Source: Trichosporon coremiiforme (lineage: Eukaryota; Basidiomycota; Tremellomycetes; Trichosporonales; Trichosporonaceae). From it: 64,000 nt of DNA. Under the pieces are notes generated by a model. That model searched no databases. It had not been told where the DNA came from and was given only the letters and a program-made list of their open reading frames with translations. Location of the stretch: positions 1,351,004-1,415,003 of the forward strand of contig BCJJ01000008.1 in the NCBI GenBank assembly GCA_039545355.1, read 5' to 3'. The translations under genes were made by a program, and so were the position numbers. Of the stretch, positions 24,280-35,453 are shown in pieces. How positions within the stretch are numbered: position 1 is the first letter of the stretch; every line of letters begins with the position of its first letter.

Positions 24280-27201
24280 ATGAACCGAAAACAGCGCCCA
24301 ACATTCTCAAGTGCGGAGCTCGAACTCCAGCTCCAGCAGGTTAGTCGATCAGCTGACACGGCCCCCAAACTTCAAGCTGACTAGACAAGATCACACTCGA
24401 CCCGACGTCGGCAACTACGGAGAACCTTGAGGCCCTCACTCCGTTAATCAAGACTGTTCAGGAGAGCGAAAGCGAGCAGCTGTATCTGAACAGCTTGGAC
24501 CGCTTCGTCGAGGAGAAGGAGCGCGAGATCGAACAAATATGCGAGACTAATTATGAGGTACGCAACGGGTACGATGCGAGGAAGTCTGACTGTACAGGAC
24601 TTTGTCTCCTCTGTTCTCACGCTGTCGACTATGAGGCAGGGTACAAGCCATCTGCGGAAACGCATCGGCGAGCTCGATGGACAGATGGGCGATGTCGGAC
24701 GAGCGCTGGGCGAAAAGGTGGGCGCCTTCCCTCTGGCAAGCTGACGCGTCCAGAAACGAGCTCTCATCGAGCAGAAGAAGGTTGCGAGGAACATGGACGA
24801 CGCGATCGAGACGCTTCAGACCTGTCTCCGTCTCCTTGATCTCGTGCACCGCGTTGGGGAGCTGACGCGAGAGGGGAAGTACTGGGGAGCGCTGAGAGTA
24901 AGCTTGCCTCTGCTGTCACAAACTAACGAACAGATGCTGGAGGACCTGTCACATCTGCCGCCTCCGTCTATCTCCAACACCCCGTTCTACTTACATCTCA
25001 TCTCTTCCCTGCCGTCACTGCGACTCTCGATCAAGGACGCCGTGACAGCAGGCACAAAGTCGTGGCTCTTCGACATCCGTGAATCGAGCGCCTTAGTCGG
25101 AAAGCTCGCTCTGAAGCACATGGACAGTCGTATCAAACGTTGGCGTGCGAGGAGGGAGAAGGACGGCAACATCCGACTAGCGAACATTGGCGGAGCTCTG
25201 GAGCTCGTCAACAACGAACGCACCGAGTGTGAGTGTTCTGGCTATGTTGCTCATTCAGCACTAATCTTTCAGTCAACGCACTCGACAATGAGCAGATTAA
25301 GATAGACTTTAGACCACTCTACCAGTGTATCCATATCTACGAGGCGCTGGACGCCAAGTCAGAATTACAGAGGAGCTATCAAGAGGACCGAAAGGTGGGT
25401 TTCGGTGAATCTATCCGCAGCTAACCCGCAGACGCAAGCCAACCTGATCCTGTCGTCCAGGGCAGCGACAACACCAGAAACGCTCAAGGCGAACCTTCCC
25501 TACCTGATTCAGGAGCTCGTCGGCTTCTTCATCATCGAGGCGCACGTCCTCCGTTCCGCGCCCGACTTCCGGTCGCGACGAGACGTCGACGACCTGTGGG
25601 ATGAGATGTGCCGGCGCATCATGGACGTCGTCGGACAGGGACTGAAGGGATGCAGTGAGCTCGAGATCTTCCTCGAGAGCAAGCGGAACATTCTGCTGTT
25701 CGTGCAGACTCTGCAGGGCCACGGCTACGACGTCACGGAGCTGAACGGCCTGCTCATCACCCTGTTCGAACGCTACTCGGAGCTGCTCGTGCGCAAGTTC
25801 AGCGCCGACTTCAACCACATCGTGTCTGACGACGACAACATGCCGATGATGGTGAACACGACGCAAGAGTTTGAACAGGTCGCCGGAGTGTGTTGGTTCG
25901 CCGCAGGCGAGGTCGAACAGCTGGCCATGTGGGTTTGCACAGATTCGGACGCAACTGACGATTGCAGGCAGGGCTTCCCGCAGGCGATGCCGTTCTCCCA
26001 GACATACCCGATGTGCTGCATCAACATCCGCAGCTTCGTGGAGCAGTTCTACCAGTTCGCGGACGGCGTCACCCAGCACCACGTGGATATTGACGAGGTG
26101 CTACGCAAGTCGCTCGACGACCTGCTCACTGATAACGTCAGCAAGCAGATCGCTCGCCGTCTGAAGAGCATGAGCAACCTATCCCAGCTCGCACAGGTCG
26201 TCATCAACCTGGAGCACTTTGCGACTGCGTGTGACGAGCTGGAGAGCGTGCTGATGAACCTTCGGTGAGTTTAAGACTTGTGCGCGCAACTAACAGGTCA
26301 GTGCCTCGCAACGTGGTGGTCCAGTGACGCTGTCGTCCGCGCACTCGTTCGCGGATACGCTCAAGCTGGCGCAGAACCGGATCGACAGCTACATCGCGTC
26401 CAAGCTCGACTCCTTCTTCGATTTAGCAGAGTACACGTGGCTTCCCCGCAGCTCGCCGCCGGCACAGCACGAGCCGAGCACGTACGTGTTCGAGATGATC
26501 ACGTTCCTGACGGCGAACGTCGACTCGGTGCTGTTCGGCCTGAACGAGTCGGTCAAGACGCACGTGTACGGCAACGCACTCGCCCTGATCAACAAGTGGT
26601 TCATGGTGAGTTGAAGCCGTGCGTACGTCCAGCTGACAGGCAGGACACGCTGTGCGGCCGCGAGGTGCCGCGGTACAACGAGGCCGCGCTCGCGTACGTC
26701 TTTAACGATGTCACGTACATCCAGACCGAGATTGGGCGTCTCGACCGTCCAGGTCTGGACCATGTGTTTGATGAGGTGAAGCTGGTGAGTAAGAGTCAGC
26801 GTAGCGAGCCCCGAAAGCGAAGCGAGCGCCAAGCGCCAACCACAAGCGCCGGAAGCCATCCGCCAGTGCCGCGGACGCCATCTCCTACCCGGGCGCGGAG
26901 GCGCCGAGGCGGAGTCTTGGCAAGGCGAAAGCGGGCACCCAAGCGACCGACGACCCCGAACCGGAGCCCGCCAGATTTCCTCTCAACACCAGCTAACAGC
27001 CAGAGCATCAAGTTGATCCTCGACGAGGCCGTGAACGCATACATGGAGCCGTCGGTGCGAGAGCTCTCGTACCGAGCCGTCAAGTCGCAGCGCCTCGCCA
27101 CCATGCTCGGCAAGCTGTCCGCTGGTGCCGCAGCCATGGGCAACACAAGCAAGGCGGAGCGGCGTAGGGCTGAGGCCGAGACGGTGTCCCGGTTCCGCTG
27201 A
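24280..27201 (+). CDS. SEC15: Exocyst complex subunit Sec15
   Basis: Eleven exons (24280-24339, 24390-24557, 24598-24717, 24754-24897, 24934-25228, 25273-25394, 25432-25928, 25968-26264, 26302-26605, 26644-26784, 27004-27201) total 781 aa, the family length. Sec15 is the exocyst subunit that receives the Rab GTPase on secretory vesicles and helps tether them to the plasma membrane. The sequence shows the conserved N-terminal coiled-coil region, the central LALKHMDSRIKRWR-type segment and the C-terminal helical Sec15 domain (SFVEQFYQFADGV to YRAVKSQRL). Several donors are GTGGGY rather than GTRAGT. The acceptor at 26301 is GGTCAG, 6 nt after a CTAACAG that would break the frame. The last intron (26785-27003) is 219 nt and open in frame; see findings. 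The ATG at 24280 is the first in frame. Confidence 0.93.
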
Positions 27202-29232
27202 GGCTGCTGAGCAAGCAGCTCGTTGGTCTGCGGAGAGCTCGGATGTGTTGTATTATCACGATTTAATGTCCCCCTTGGCTAGTGATGTCAATGGGTCTGT
27301 TTTGACTGTAGTTCGCTCGTCAGTCGTTGTCAGCTGTCGGACATGGTTTCCACTGCCTGAGGACGTCGTGTCAGCCTGATGACTTCCGTACACCCTGGCA
27401 GTCAGCCTCGTGAGTCATGAGCATACAGAGGTCAGCCACATGCACGAGTAACGATATATCGGACAGAGAGGCGTGCGGCGTGCGGCGTACGCCACCGCAC
27501 ACTGCGTGTTTGTTCACCCGACTGGTGGCCAATGCGATTAAGCCGAGAAAGCCGACTCATTCGGAAGGTCACAGGCAGGTGACGTCGGAACGCCACAGAG
27601 TGTAGTACGTGAGTGTGAGTGGCTAAGCGGCGGGCTTGCTCTGCGGGCAGACTTGGCTTTGATTTGCGAGTGCAGAGTGTAGATCTCTCGGGGGCTATCA
27701 CTATTACTGTCATCCCTTCCCTCAACCCTCAACCCTCATCCCCTTGGCTCCCTTATCCACCCTGCCCAGCCTCTCCAAACCCTCCAACTCCTCGACGGTC
27801 GCTTGTTCAAGTGTGGAGCATGTACGTAATGTGGTTGAAGAGGGAGGGAGGACCGCATCGGAATGTAGGTGGGCTGCGTCGGCTGGCGAAAAAATCGACC
27901 CGAAATCCATCCAGCCAGACATCCAGGGCAACTTTCCTTGCCACCCGATTGGCCAACTCCAAAAGATACAGAGATAAGAAACGACGAGATAGGAATCGTC
28001 GGTCCGCGCCGTGGGCCTTGCCGCCGGCGACCTGCTTATGGCCAGGTTACGCCGATGTAGCTCCGTCACTGTCAGCCATGGATGCCGTCTTCTAACGTCT
28101 CTTGCCGCTTGCGCCTTACTGGACGCCGTGGACTCCGGCGCTCCATGCGTTCCAAATGGCATGCGCTCAGAGGCTGAGGTCACTGCCCTCGGAATAGAGA
28201 CTGAGCTTGGAGCTTGGGGAGGCAAGAGACTCAGATGACCGTGCAAGCACCCAAGAGACGCAGGATGAGTCCCTTGACCCAGAACAGAAACGAGCAGGAC
28301 CGATACCGACGAGCACGACGACGTGCCTTCGCTTAGTGCCCGGTGTTGAACATCGGACTGCCTCATCCAGCTGGCCCCGCCTTGATGCATCCACGTACCC
28401 ACTGAAGAGCCGTGCGTCACTCAACACCGTGCGCTGTGTGATCACTGTGCTCTGTGCCCTGCATTGTGCATTGTGCCCCACATCCCTCACCCATTCCATC
28501 CAGTTCCTCGTCTGCCAGTTGGTCCAGCTTACAACAAAACAATGAGGACAATCAGGATAGTTGGGTCACGCGCCGCTCGTATGGCTCGTGGATCACGGAG
28601 TCCGGAATGTTGGCTGTATACCGAGCACCCAGGTGTCGGGACACTCGGATCAGGATCCGACAGCTTGCTGAGGGCGGGCCGCGAAAGTCGCCGGGCATAG
28701 GTGGGATAGTAGGGCCGCACGACTCCAGAACGATGAGTTCGCGGAGATAGCGGAAACGAGAACGGTCACATGTCCTCATTTTACCTTCCGATCAACGCCA
28801 ATCACGAATACATGGCCGTTCGTCGTGATCTTCAATACGGAGTAGAAGCGAAGAGGCACAGAGGCACAACAGGCTGCATGAATGCGGCTTTGGGCTCACG
28901 GATCGCAGCGGCGCTTGCTTGCGGCGGCGCGCATTGCGCCATCTGGAGCATTCCTTGGTCGTGCGTGCGCTCTTGTGAGCAGACAGGGGCTAAATGCATG
29001 TCTACTGCACGCATGCCATGTCAAGCAAAAGGGAAGGAGCGTACCGGTGCCAGATCTGAGGCACGCCAAAGCTCACTCACTCACTGGCTGGCTCGGTTTA
29101 GACTCTGGGCAGAGGGACTCTCCTCTCGGCGCTTGCGCCACTCTGGTGCCTGAAGTGTACGGTGACCCACTCACCCGGCCTCCACCTTGTGCTGCGGTCG
29201 CTTAATTGTCTCCGCTCAGTGGCTCATGTCTC

Positions 29233-29264
<32 letters not shown>

Positions 29265-30612
29265 TGGCCAGCGGGTCAGCCCCGATTCGATCGTTCAAGC
29301 ATACCATGCGACCTTGGCTTACCTTGCAGCGACTGCGCTGCTCTCTAATCTTTTACCATACTCATCGGTAATTCCTCGCTTCATACACACACACCCATAC
29401 TCAGCCCGACTGCATATCCCCGGCCACCCGTGTACCCGCTCTCGTCCGAACCATCCACCACACTAAACCAGGAACTGCAACTCGATTCGACGCTCAACCT
29501 GCTCTTGGCCACACCACATATCGTCAGAGATAACGATCCGCATCCATCACCCACCACGCCTACCATCCCTACCCCGCACAATCACGACACTCCGCCGCCG
29601 TCCTCGTCCTTAGACCCGGCCCTTGTCCCTTGCCTTCCTCCCCTCCGCCTGCCCGCGCGTCATCCACTGCTCACCCCCCTGGGCCCGCCCTTCCTCCTCC
29701 CAGGCCAACCCAGGCCAGGTCCGACTCGTTCCAACGAGGGCCAACGCAGCACTAGTCTGCTCCAAGCAAGGCTTGCAAGGTCGTCGACGCTTGCAACTTT
29801 TGCTTCCCGTCTCTTCTCTGTTAGTGTTTCTCCCTGTTCCTGTTCCAGTGTCCCGATCCCGCGACCTGCACTGGCCCCTTAGTCCTTCACATCCCCCCCC
29901 CCCCTCCATCCTCACACCCCTCTCATACGCCTTTCCACGCTTTTGCCGCTCAGTTGCATGCTCTAGCGCTCTAGCGCGACTGAGACTGGGGCCGCATCTC
30001 TCATCGTCAACTGCATCTTTCCCCCGACGACCGCAGGTCAGTCCCTCCGCCGCCGCCGCCTTCCTCGGACCTAGTCTCCGTCACGCGGACGCCGCCCGGA
30101 ATCAGCCGGCAGTCACTGCCCTCGGTCCTTTCGCTCACACAGTCGCTCGCACTTTGGCAGACTGGCCCCGCCTTTCGTTGCCGTCTAGAGGGCATCGTGT
30201 GATCTGCTGTTCCAAGCGACGTACTCTTGCGCGCACTCTTGCACTCTCGCCGGGTCGAAAGGATCTGGCCAAGGTCGCCGGTTACTCATCATTCTATCCA
30301 GCCGCCGGCGGCGGCATCTGTCCGCCATCGCGCTCCTTCCTCCGCCCTGTAACTTTGCTGACGTCTTAGCCCATCTAGCCCTCATCTCCAGCCACCATTT
30401 CTGCCGAAAACCATACCTCTCCCTTCGGTGCGTTGTCTCCCCGGTCAACCGCCTCGAAGGACAGTCCCCAGTCTACGACCACCACCAGCTCGTCGGCATC
30501 ACGAAGAAGAGCAATCTTACCGCGGCCCATTGCCCCGCGCCCGAAAGCGACGGCGCTGGCCAGCCCCTCGTCAGCGAGCGGCTCACAGGCCGCAGCCGGC
30601 TCGAGCAGTAAG
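27202..30612. other. Long spacer and leader upstream of the GATA factor
   Basis: 3.4 kb without a recognised gene. CCAG repeats occur about seven times at 29233-29264 and a run of about 13 C lies near 29895. From about 29400 the plus strand is C/T-rich with very few ATGs, which suggests a long 5' leader. The frame of the GATA gene stays open upstream to 30379 with coding-like composition but no ATG, so a spliced upstream start exon is possible. Confidence 0.5.
29958..29966 (+). promoter_or_regulatory. Minimal upstream ORF (Met-Leu-stop) in the GATA leader
   Basis: ATG CTC TAG is the only ATG I find between about 29600 and the gene's first in-frame ATG at 30613. If the leader is transcribed through here, this two-codon ORF could lower or condition translation. 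The transcript start is not known. Confidence 0.3.
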
Positions 30613-33600
30613 ATGACGGTGAAGCCGTGGCGAGCATCGAGCGGAGGCGGGCCCAAGAAGGGTCGGTTCACGGTCGACGGCGGCGGCGGCGGCGGCACGA
30701 TGAGCCCGCAGGCGACCGCGATTCCCACGAACATCAACGGCAACCGGAGCAACAGCTCGTCGCAGTTCGCAGTCTCGCCCTCGCAATCGCAGCAGCAGGG
30801 ATGGCCGCACCAGCAACAGCAGCGGTACGACAGCTTCGCGAGCGCAGACTCGTTCCTCGCGGATATGACCTCGCCGTCGGACGTCGTCTCCGTCCTAGGC
30901 ACGTCTACAAACTCGTTTACGCCCAACGCCCAAAGCTTTGCCGCACAGTACTCGGCCGCCCGCCAGCACCGGGGCTCAGTACCTAACAATGACACGCCAC
31001 AGTCGCCCTGGCCGCTGAACGGTGACCAGCAGCCGCAATTTGAGGTTCCAGGCCTTGATCAGAACTGGAACACGCAGCTGCGTCAGAACGAGAACTTGAA
31101 CCCGACAAGCAATGCTTCCTCCTACGACGGCGATCACAACCTGCTTGCCAACCTTGCGGAACTGCTGAATCAGCAGCAACAGCAACAGCAGCAGCAGCGC
31201 CAGCAGCAGCAGGACCAGCGACGACTACAGCAGCAGGCCCAGCAACAGCAGCAGCAGCAGCAGCAACAGCAGGCTAGTAACAACCTCGGCGCCAACTCGC
31301 CGCTGCCGATGAATCTCGTCGCGGCGCTGACGATGGCCATGCAGGTAACCCAGCAGCAGCAGAACCACCCCTCGCCCCAGCAGCCGCCGTCGGCACCTTC
31401 CCCCATGCAGCAGCCGATGCTCCAGGCCGCCGCGAGTCAGTCACTAGCCCAGCTGCTTATCCAGGCCCAGCAGACCCAGCAGCAGCAGCAGGCGCAGGCG
31501 AAGCAGGCCCAGGAGCAGGCTCAGCAGGCTCAACAGCTCATTATGCAGCTGCTGCAGGGCCAACTTGTTCCTCCCGCTCAGTCGCCCCAGTCGTCGTCCT
31601 CGCAGCAACAGCAACACCACCAGCAACAGCAGCAGCAACAGTCGACGAGCCTGTTAACACGCCGCCTCCAGCAGCAGGCCGGCGACGGTCAACAGCAGCG
31701 ACAGAGCCGGGACGCCGGTGGATTCGCTGTCCCGTCACCTCGTACGACTGGCCCGATGCCCGCGCAGAATCAGTTCTCGTCTCGGAAGCAGTCCAACGTT
31801 GGTCAGTCGTGGCAAGAAAGGGAGACTCCAGCGGGAACGCCCGCTGGCAGTAGTGATGCTGCTAGCCCCGCCGCAGACGTGAGTTACATCCGATCCGCTA
31901 ATCGATTAGCGCTAATTCCTTCTCAGTCATCGTCGGTGTCATCCAAGTTCCGACCGATCAAGCCCCGTCGTGCTGAAGCTCCTCAACCGCCTGCGCCCCC
32001 CACACCGTCGCCCCGAACCGCAGACAAGTATTCTGCGTCAACACAGATGCCTGCTTCCCGGCAGACGTCGAAGGACTCTGAGACACCGTGGTCGCCTGCG
32101 GCGCACGTCGACCTGGCGCGCTTGCCACCGCTGCCGCCTGGACTCACCATGGACCACTTGTCCCAGTACGGTGATAACGCATTGGAGATGGCGATCCGGA
32201 TGGGTATGGGCATCGGCATGAGTCTGGGACAGCAGCAACAGCAAGCGCAAAGTCCGCAGGTGCAGCAGCCGCTACTTATGTCGATGGGCAGCAGCGGCAA
32301 ACCTGTCACTCCAAAGGCGTCAGGGCCGTCTTCTCCCGATACGACCGGATCACGCCAACGTTCGAACGATGTCGTGACCGGGATTCTCGCCGACGACTTT
32401 TTCAGCTCTCGCTCGCCACTCAGCACCAGCCCGCAGTCTGCAGGGTTGCCCTTCCTGTCGCCCGGGCTGGGAGGGCGCCGTCCCTCGGGTGATCCTGCCG
32501 GGCCCGCCAGCCCCTCTGCATTGGATTTGCTCGCGCCGGAGCGGATGGCGCAGAAGGATCCGCTAGCGACGCAAGTGTGGAAGGCTTATGCTCGGGCCAA
32601 GTACACCATGCCCCATGCGTCACGGATGGAGAACCTGACCTGGCGCATGATGCATTTAACCATGAAGAAGCCCGACGACAAGAACGCGAGTGACACGAAA
32701 GACAAGCAACAGCCTCAACCTCAAGGTGATGCCCAGTTCGCCGCCGCGCCCATACACCAGCAGCCCCCACCACTGCAGCTCAGTCAAGCAACCGAGCGCG
32801 AACCTGGCTTACCCCAGCCGCCCGGGTCCGCAGAGGAGGAGAGCGAACGTGGAAGACGGAAGGGCAAATCGCGCGTCGTCGGATTCAGCGCTGCGAACCG
32901 CGACTCGAGGTAAGCACACTTTCTCACGTACACATGCTGACATGCCCAGTGCCATGGACATTGACTGGCGCGCGGCGTCTCGGTCCCGATCGCGCATGGC
33001 CGTCGACTGGCGTGCGGCGTCGCGCTCCCGGTCGCGGTCCACGTACCAACGCGGTGGGCGGCAAATGTTTGACGAGGACCACGCACACAGCCTCCTGGCA
33101 TCGGGCGGCCCGGCTTCTAACACAAGCGCGAGCATGAACCCGTCGCCAGCCTCATTGTTACCGTTCGCACGGTCCATGCCGAACAACTACCCGCCGTGGG
33201 CTGCGCCCGGAGCCGAGATGGCCATGTCGCAGCCGTTGTCGAAGGACTATAACATGGAGCAGTTCGCCAACGGTAAGGATCCGAAGAATACGATTGCGTT
33301 CAGCGCGGCCAACTCGATCCCGGAAGTCAACGAGGACCTGCTCTCGTCGTCTGCGCCCGACGTCGAGTTCGCGAGGCAGCTTCACAACCACCTGTCCGCT
33401 CAGCAGCAGCAGCAGTTGCACCAGCAGCTCTCGGACGCCGGCAGCACGGGAGAGAGCAAGGAGCAGTACATTGCGCAGCTGCCCGGTATCTCTGGACCGG
33501 GGTTGTACCAGCCGACGCCCGACAACTTCCACCCGCAGTACGGGTTCCTCCCTCGTCGACCGGCTCGTAAGACTAGCTTCGACCACACTGTGCGCCCGAA

Positions 33601-34780
33601 CCTGGACGGCACCAGCACGATCACGTCGCGCAAGCGTCCCGCCGAGGGCTCGCCGCGCGACGGCAGCCACCTGCCGCTGCCGGACGGCACGAGCGCGGCG
33701 TTCCCCTCGACCGATTTCACGTTCAACTATGACGGGTACAACAACTTTTTCGACCTGAACAACGGGCCGCCAGAGAACGGTGTCGGCGAGTCGTCAGGCC
33801 CGCCGCAGCTGACGACAACCGAGTGGCCAGCAACAGAAAACAGCGAAGGATCCGACCCCGCCGCGAACGCGTTCGACGTGTCGACGCTGTTCCCGAACAC
33901 GATCCAGCCTCAGCTCGCCGTGCAGCAGCAGAGCAACGAGAGCCCGTTCGACTTCCAGCAGCTCATGCACATCTATCTCGGCGACGGAAACGGGAACGGC
34001 ACACCGTTCACGCACATCAATCCGTCCGACGTGCTCGGGTCTGTGCCGGCGTCCACGGCCGTGTCCGAGTACACGCCCGCCCAGTCGCCGCAGGGCCCGC
34101 AGCAGGCGAACGGGGAGCACATGCAGCAGCGCATTAGTGGCCCACCGCTGCGCTCGAACAGTAGCCCGAACCTCGCCGCTTTGCGGATGCAGCCGATCAC
34201 ACCGGCAGCTCCAGCGGGCACGTCGCGCGGGCACAGCCGCCAGTCCTCGTCTGCCGCGAAAGGCGGCAAGCGCTCCGGCAACGCGACGCCGGTCGAGGGC
34301 GAGGGCGAGAACCCGACCATGTGCACGAATTGCCAGACGACGAACACGCCACTCTGGCGCAGGGACCCAGAGGGCCAGCCGCTGTGCAACGCGTGCGGCC
34401 TGTTCTACAAACTGCACGGGGTGGTCAGGCCCCTCAGTCTGAAGACAGACGTGATCAAGAAGAGGTTAGTCTTCCCTTCCACACTCACTCCCAAGCCCGC
34501 TTCCATCCCAGCTCCCCAACGTATGAGCTTAGCTGACCCCAGGAACCGCGCCGCGCCCACGAAAGAATCAGGCAGTGGTCGCAAGGGCCGCGGCCGCAAC
34601 AGCAAGGCGTCCTCACCACAGGCGCAGCGGACTGCGGGCACCAGTACCGCAATTCCAAAACGCCAGCGTCGCGCCGAGGACTCGGACGACGAGGACGACG
34701 AGCCGGACAGTGGCACCGCGTCGCTGTCGAGCAGTTATGCCGGCGGCGGTGGAATGCTGAGCATGACGAAAAGGGGTTAG
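30613..34780 (+). CDS. GAT1: AreA/GAT1-type GATA transcription factor
   Basis: Exons 30613-31878, 31927-32909, 32950-34464 and 34543-34780 give 1,333 aa. The single zinc finger is C1208-X2-C1211-X17-C1229-X2-C1232 with [19 protein letters not shown], followed by the [15 protein letters not shown] basic tail of nitrogen-regulatory GATA factors. Two further AreA-family landmarks are present: the [10 protein letters not shown] motif at about 650-670 (within the DUF1752-type region) and repeated [11 protein letters not shown] segments near 750-775. Long glutamine-rich tracts span about 31168-31700. The family binds GATAA sites and activates genes for secondary nitrogen sources. The intron at 31879-31926 is 48 nt, open and in frame, so retention would add 16 residues. 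The start is uncertain: 30613 is the first in-frame ATG, but coding-like sequence extends upstream to 30379. Confidence 0.88.
31168..31700 (+). repeat. CAG/CAA trinucleotide-rich tract (poly-Gln coding)
   Basis: Several imperfect CAG/CAA runs, the longest around 31170-31285, encode glutamine blocks inside the GATA factor. Interruptions by CAA codons and other residues may stabilise length. Confidence 0.85.
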
Positions 34781-35453
34781 AGGGCGAGCTTGCCGCGGGC
34801 CGTATGGCGTGGCTGAGCAGAGGAGAGAGAGAGGAGGGGAATGTTTTTACGCCATTTCAACTATTCATTTTTCTGACTGTAGAGATTTTCCGCTGGACTA
34901 TGTATTCACCTGTTGTCCTTGAGCATGGAGTTGGTGCAGGATGCGTGATGCAAGGACTGCGAGGACCGAAGATGTTCCCGCTGCACAGGAGGATGCCGAG
35001 CGCTTCGGCCGGCGTGGTGAGCTTGGGGCTCTCACGAGCTAGGTTTCTGATGTTGGCCGCACGAATTTGTAGCTACTTCACACGGCCATTTTCTCCTAGG
35101 CGGGGGGGGGGGGGGACTCACTGCGAGGATTACCTAGGTGAGCTATGGGGAGAAAGGAATGAAAAGTGACGATGAGGAAGACACGTCACACGTTAGTCAA
35201 CTCGCAGCGAAGGCGAAAGACCACGAGGCTATGAGAAACGTTTCAGCCCCAACCACCCTTGTGATTGCCACGATCGTCGAACCCGGCCTCGCTTGCTCAC
35301 AACACAGTGTGCGAAGCACGTTTGCATCCGCAAAACTACGAAAAGTGGTACTGAGATTCATGAATGTTCTGAGAATAGTTGAAGTTGCGCCTAACTTATG
35401 TACGTGGTGAACGAGCGAGCGACGGAAACAGCCTGACGGCCGGCGCCGCCGCA
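34781..35453. other. Convergent spacer between the GATA factor and YVC1
   Basis: 673 bases, no gene seen. It contains a homopolymer of about 14 G at about 35101-35115, a likely sequencing or replication-slippage site. Confidence 0.6.

Noticed and set aside
29233..29264. CCAG repeat run considered as a CRISPR or satellite signal
   Set aside because: A 4-bp simple repeat with no spacers; CRISPR arrays do not occur in fungal chromosomes.
29623..30369. 248-codon frame upstream of the GATA factor
   Set aside because: Translation of a pyrimidine-rich leader (Pro/Leu/Ser/Arg); no domain and no host-like splice structure.
31168..31700. CAG/CAA array considered as a stand-alone microsatellite
   Set aside because: It lies in frame within the GATA factor and encodes Gln tracts, so it is annotated as part of that gene.
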